From the NCBI GenBank assembly GCA_031267345.1, contig JAIRZG010000217.1, positions 1-7,405 on the forward strand: a stretch of DNA of 7,405 nucleotides, in the 5' to 3' direction. The stretch comes from Zoogloeaceae bacterium (lineage in GTDB: Bacteria; Pseudomonadota; Gammaproteobacteria; Burkholderiales; Rhodocyclaceae). Position numbers and translations under genes: made by a program. This document shows positions 4,688 through 7,405 of this stretch, piece by piece. The notes beneath the pieces are model-generated. The model saw only the letters and a program-made list of their open reading frames with translations. It was not told the origin of the DNA and made no database searches. Within the stretch, counting starts at the first letter, position 1; each line of letters opens with the position of its first letter.

Positions 4688-7277
4688 TCATGCTGTCGGC
4701 AAAGCCTTGCGCGAAAAGCGCCGGGGCATTCAATCCGGCGGCCTGCATTCGGGCGCGGAAGAGCGCGTCGGGCGCAGGGGGTATTTGCCGGGAAAGCTCA
4801 AGATACGCCTCCGGCGTTTCCGCAATCCATTTTGCCGCGCCGACGGTTTCCAGCAGGGCGGCAGGGCGACGTCCCCAGGGTAAAGGCGAAGCCAGCGCCA
4901 GATAAGGTTTGCCCATCCATAAACAGGTCGGCAAAGCCAAATCCCCCGCATCGACGGGTGGCGCAAGGCCAAGGTCGGCTTCCTGCCAGAGCTTGCATAA
5001 ATCCTCTGCGCTATGGGCATGGACAAAACGCAGTCGTTCGGCGGCAATGCCCGCGCGGGCGAATTCGCCACGGATAAAATCCTGCGCGGCATTGCCCAAA
5101 TCCTTCAGGTTGATCAACAATTGGCTGCCGGGATGGAGATTAAGCACTCCGGCAAACAACCGCCAACCCTCCCTGCCAACCCGCATCGCCGGAGTCAGAC
5201 AGCCAAAAACGGGGTTGCTGGTTCTGGAAATTTCCGACGAGGAAGCAGACAATTCCGGAAAATCGTAACATTCGCCCATTCCAAGAAGCGTTACACAAGG
5301 CAACTGGGTCTCCACACCCATACGTAACCCCGCCAAAACTTTGCAATCCGGCGACAAAGGCGGCATGGGCGCTTCGCCCCAAAGCAGTTTGTGCGGAATT
5401 TTTGCCTTTAAAAATATCGCCAGACGTTCCAGAGGATCATAGGCATCCAGATCAATCAGAATATCCGGCGCGGCAGACTGGATTTTTTCCAGCGCAGCGG
5501 CATCATTATCATCGAAAATAATCAGAATCTGATCCGCAAGCAATGAGCAAAGATTAAAATAGTCATTATGTTCGCCGTGGCGATCATTGACAATCAATAG
5601 GGTCATGAATTTTTCCGTCGATAAATAACAGAGTAATTCGCCAAGCCGCCCGATACGCTGTTCGCGCGTAAAATCGCTCACCATGAAAGCGATTTTCAAG
5701 GGCTTGTTTGCCTCCAGCGGGAGGGTTTCGTCCTTTGCGCTGTCAATCCTGTTGCCGATCCCGGCATCCGCCAATTGCGCCTGAATTTTCCCCAATGTAC
5801 CCAGCAAATGTTCGCCGCTGAATTCAAAATGGGAAAAACAGCGTACCGCCAGCAAATCGTCAATTATCCCATGCGAAAATCGCAGACAGACACGGGTAAA
5901 TTCGGCAAGATTGCCTTGTTGCGCCAGAATTTCAAGCAGGACGCTCTGAATCCTGTCCTGTACCGGAGAGGGCATACCAACGGCAGGCTGCAACAAGGAA
6001 ACCGCCATCTCACTCTGTCCCGTTAAATGCAGACTCTGCGCCAAAGCAGGATAAGCCGCCAGTAAATCCGGCTGCGCCGAAACTGCTTCATTCAAATAGC
6101 CTGCCGCCAGATCAGGCTGCCCTGCCTGCAAAAAAGTTTCCCCCAAAGCGGCTTGGAGATCAGCGCGATCAGGCGCAAACCGAGCGGATTTATCCATAAA
6201 ATCAACGGCTTCCAAAACCAATCCCTGGCGGGCGCAAATAAAGGCCAGATAAGCATAGGCAAGCGGATTTTCCGGGGTTTCTTCCAGAGCGGCGGTCAGG
6301 CGCTCGATAGCAAGCTCATTGTCATTGCTGTTAAAGGCGATGATTGCGGTCGACATGGCATTCTGGCGTTCCTGAATGGCTGGCTTCATTTCTTGCGATA
6401 AGCGAATGAAATGTTCAAGCTGCGCAACAAAATTTTGCCGCAATCGGAGGTCTTTTTTCCTGAATTTCGCCGTTTTTCGCCGCGCCAGTTCAATTGCTGT
6501 TTCCGAAGCATCACGAGTAAACCCTGGATCGGTCGAAAAATAATCCGGTTTGTCCGGATCATAATCATCCGGCCTTTTGGAAAAAGGGGAATCCATCAGT
6601 ACGACAGGGCAGCCGCATAAGCGTGCTTCACTGGAAATAGCGGAATTTGCAAAACAATACAGGACTTTTGATTTTCTTAAAAGCAAGGCCAGTTCTTCGT
6701 GCGTATCAGGCCATTCATAAGTAATAACTGTTGCATTTTCAAAGAGTTCCGGATATTTGTTTTTTGCTTCAGCGTAACGTCCGGGATAAATGAGATGCCC
6801 GCTTCGTTTATCATCCCATTCATTATCATCGTTATTAAAAATTAAATAATCCCAAGTCGGCATGAGCAACATGGGAATATTGCCTGTTTTGTCGGTTTTG
6901 TCCAGATATTCCGGGTGATAATAAACCAGCAAGTCAGAGGCGGCGAAGGTTTTTGGGCCGCCGAGCAGGCCGGGATGATTCAGAATATAACGCACCACGC
7001 ATCTGGCATTGAAAGGATTGCCCTGCACAACTTCGGGATAGACTGCAACAGGTTCGATAGCGTTGGTCTGATGTCGCGTTACGACTTCGCTGGTCAATAA
7101 CGGAGTCCGCAACAGAGGGTTTGTTTTTTGTGTGTAAACGTATGCTTCTTCCCCGATTTTATTCAGGTAGTGGCAAAGCAGATGCATTGCCTTGATTCCC
7201 GCAGAAGTACGCCTCCAGGGCGGGGCGTAGAGGTAATAAGGGCGGCGGGTGTTCTGGTAGATGTCGTGAAGTTTCAT
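4623..7277 (-). CDS. Large glycosyltransferase: GT-B-like segment, TPRs and degenerate OGT/SPINDLY-like domain
   Basis: The 884-residue protein has three parts. Residues about 10-300 resemble a GT-B glycosyltransferase: a Rossmann-like opening (YYLYAPPWRRTSAGIKAMH), and SSEARLCGCPVVLM (215-228), like the donor-binding acidic motif of retaining enzymes. Residues about 307-435 hold roughly four tetratricopeptide units with typical small/aromatic spacing. Residues about 526-830 resemble the O-GlcNAc-transferase/SPINDLY (GT41) catalytic region: LKIAFMVSDF (527-536), DILIDLDAY (605-613), FGCL (691-694), a LLINLKDL strand (720-727) and CLWMGKPYLAL (785-795). The histidines normally following the DF motif are replaced (Glu539, Gly543), and the Asn-Gly-Thr stretch before LWMG is altered, so activity of this domain is doubtful. 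No signal peptide or membrane helix is evident. Acceptor and sugar cannot be read from the sequence. The start is the only early ATG, with no good Shine-Dalgarno. The N-terminal coding part is AT-richer than the rest. Confidence 0.82.
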   Translation of the reverse strand: MKLHDIYQNTRRPYYLYAPPWRRTSAGIKAMHLLCHYLNKIGEEAYVYTQKTNPLLRTPLLTSEVVTRHQTNAIEPVAVYPEVVQGNPFNARCVVRYILNHPGLLGGPKTFAASDLLVYYHPEYLDKTDKTGNIPMLLMPTWDYLIFNNDDNEWDDKRSGHLIYPGRYAEAKNKYPELFENATVITYEWPDTHEELALLLRKSKVLYCFANSAISSEARLCGCPVVLMDSPFSKRPDDYDPDKPDYFSTDPGFTRDASETAIELARRKTAKFRKKDLRLRQNFVAQLEHFIRLSQEMKPAIQERQNAMSTAIIAFNSNDNELAIERLTAALEETPENPLAYAYLAFICARQGLVLEAVDFMDKSARFAPDRADLQAALGETFLQAGQPDLAAGYLNEAVSAQPDLLAAYPALAQSLHLTGQSEMAVSLLQPAVGMPSPVQDRIQSVLLEILAQQGNLAEFTRVCLRFSHGIIDDLLAVRCFSHFEFSGEHLLGTLGKIQAQLADAGIGNRIDSAKDETLPLEANKPLKIAFMVSDFTREQRIGRLGELLCYLSTEKFMTLLIVNDRHGEHNDYFNLCSLLADQILIIFDDNDAAALEKIQSAAPDILIDLDAYDPLERLAIFLKAKIPHKLLWGEAPMPPLSPDCKVLAGLRMGVETQLPCVTLLGMGECYDFPELSASSSEISRTSNPVFGCLTPAMRVGREGWRLFAGVLNLHPGSQLLINLKDLGNAAQDFIRGEFARAGIAAERLRFVHAHSAEDLCKLWQEADLGLAPPVDAGDLALPTCLWMGKPYLALASPLPWGRRPAALLETVGAAKWIAETPEAYLELSRQIPPAPDALFRARMQAAGLNAPALFAQGFADSMINMLRDFSECRSQKQRECRSR

Positions 7278-7282
7278 CGTAA

Positions 7283-7296
7283 AACCAACTCTGGTT
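7283..7296 (-). promoter_or_regulatory. Small hairpin next to the glycosyltransferase start codon
   Basis: On the minus strand AACCA and TGGTT flank a four-base loop GAGT, ending six bases before the ATG at 7277. The only Shine-Dalgarno-like bases (AGAG) sit at this loop. A five-pair stem is short enough to be chance. If real, it would present or mask the ribosome site of the downstream gene. Confidence 0.25.
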
Positions 7297-7352
7297 GAAA
7301 CCCCGCCCTTTAGGGCGGTGGGAGCCTACCCCGCCCTAAAGGGCGGGGTTTC
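7297..7352. repeat. Perfect 22-base inverted repeat made of nested palindromes
   Basis: Arm 7297-7318 and arm 7331-7352 are exact reverse complements, separated by a 12-base spacer. Each arm is itself nearly self-complementary: CCGCCCTTTAGGGCGG (7303-7318) and a 20-base palindrome at 7329-7348 (CCCCGCCCT, AA, AGGGCGGGG). The block can fold as one long stem or as two short hairpins. It begins 20 bases upstream of the glycosyltransferase ATG. From memory, GC-rich hairpins of this CCCGCCCTT-AGGGCGGG type occur at the ends of IS200/IS605-type elements and in repetitive extragenic elements. No transposase or tnpB gene is visible here, so the assignment is a guess. No T-run follows on either strand, so a plain terminator is less likely. 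Confidence 0.75.
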
Positions 7353-7360
7353 AGGCGACC

Positions 7361-7393
7361 GTTTTGGGAGGGGAGAGAAACCCCTTCCAAAAC
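7361..7393. repeat. 13-base-pair hairpin near the right edge
   Basis: Bases 7361-7373 pair with 7381-7393 through 13 positions, with one G-T pair, around a seven-base loop (AGAGAAA). The outer stem is GTTTTGG/CCAAAAC and the inner stem GAGGGG/CCCCTT. It lies eight bases beyond the nested palindrome and shares no arm sequence with it. No T-run follows on either strand. It may be part of the same extragenic or mobile-element end, or a structured leader RNA for the minus-strand gene. The remaining 12 bases of the window show nothing recognisable. Confidence 0.6.
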
Positions 7394-7405
7394 ACGTTAG
7401 ACCGA

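Noticed and set aside
7297..7352. CRISPR repeat, because one arm begins with GAAAC
   Set aside because: There are only two copies, in inverted orientation and 12 bases apart. No direct repeats with spacers and no cas genes are present.
7297..7393. Simple rho-independent terminators
   Set aside because: Stems are strong, but only two or three T bases follow on either strand. The block lies upstream of, not after, the visible gene. A role in terminating an unseen gene to the right cannot be excluded.

Overview
The window looks like a piece of a moderately GC-rich proteobacterial chromosome. My best guess is a betaproteobacterium, because of the style of the PilZ-like protein, the E. coli-length ThyA and the tRNA gene with an encoded CCA. 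I have no marker that fixes the genus. The core genes read about 60% GC by eye.

Layout, left to right. (a) Bases 15-59 are the 3' half of a tRNA-Arg with anticodon CCG: anticodon loop, 3' anticodon stem, variable loop, T arm, acceptor 3' strand and CCA. Bases 1-14 do not continue the tRNA. This is the signature of an integration (att) junction or an anticodon-loop intron at the window edge. (b) A minus-strand gene (106-1635, possibly starting at 1710) encodes a ~509-residue protein with a C-terminal PilZ-type cyclic-di-GMP-binding motif pair. (c) Transcribed divergently from it is a tight plus-strand cluster, thyA (1747-2541), pgi (2550-4181) and folA (4178-4687), with 8 bases between thyA and pgi and a 4-base pgi/folA overlap. 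(d) Convergent with folA, and overlapping its last 65 bases, is a long minus-strand gene (4623-7277). It encodes an 884-residue protein with an N-terminal GT-B-like glycosyltransferase segment, a TPR block, and a degenerate OGT/SPINDLY (GT41)-like C-terminal domain. (e) The last ~125 bases hold a perfect 22-base inverted repeat, itself made of two nested palindromes, and a separate 13-base-pair hairpin. They look like a mobile-element end or repetitive extragenic element upstream of the glycosyltransferase gene.

How the genes work together: ThyA makes dTMP and turns methylene-tetrahydrofolate into dihydrofolate, which FolA reduces back to tetrahydrofolate. The two form a thymidylate cycle. 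Pgi, a central sugar-phosphate isomerase, sits between them with no obvious metabolic reason. The PilZ-like and glycosyltransferase genes are separate transcription units; the latter probably belongs to surface-glycan or protein-glycosylation functions and shows patchy base composition.

The least ordinary parts are the split tRNA at the left edge, the three-part glycosyltransferase lacking the usual GT41 catalytic histidines, and the palindromic block at the right edge. I see no CRISPR array, transposase, defence system or complete mobile element.
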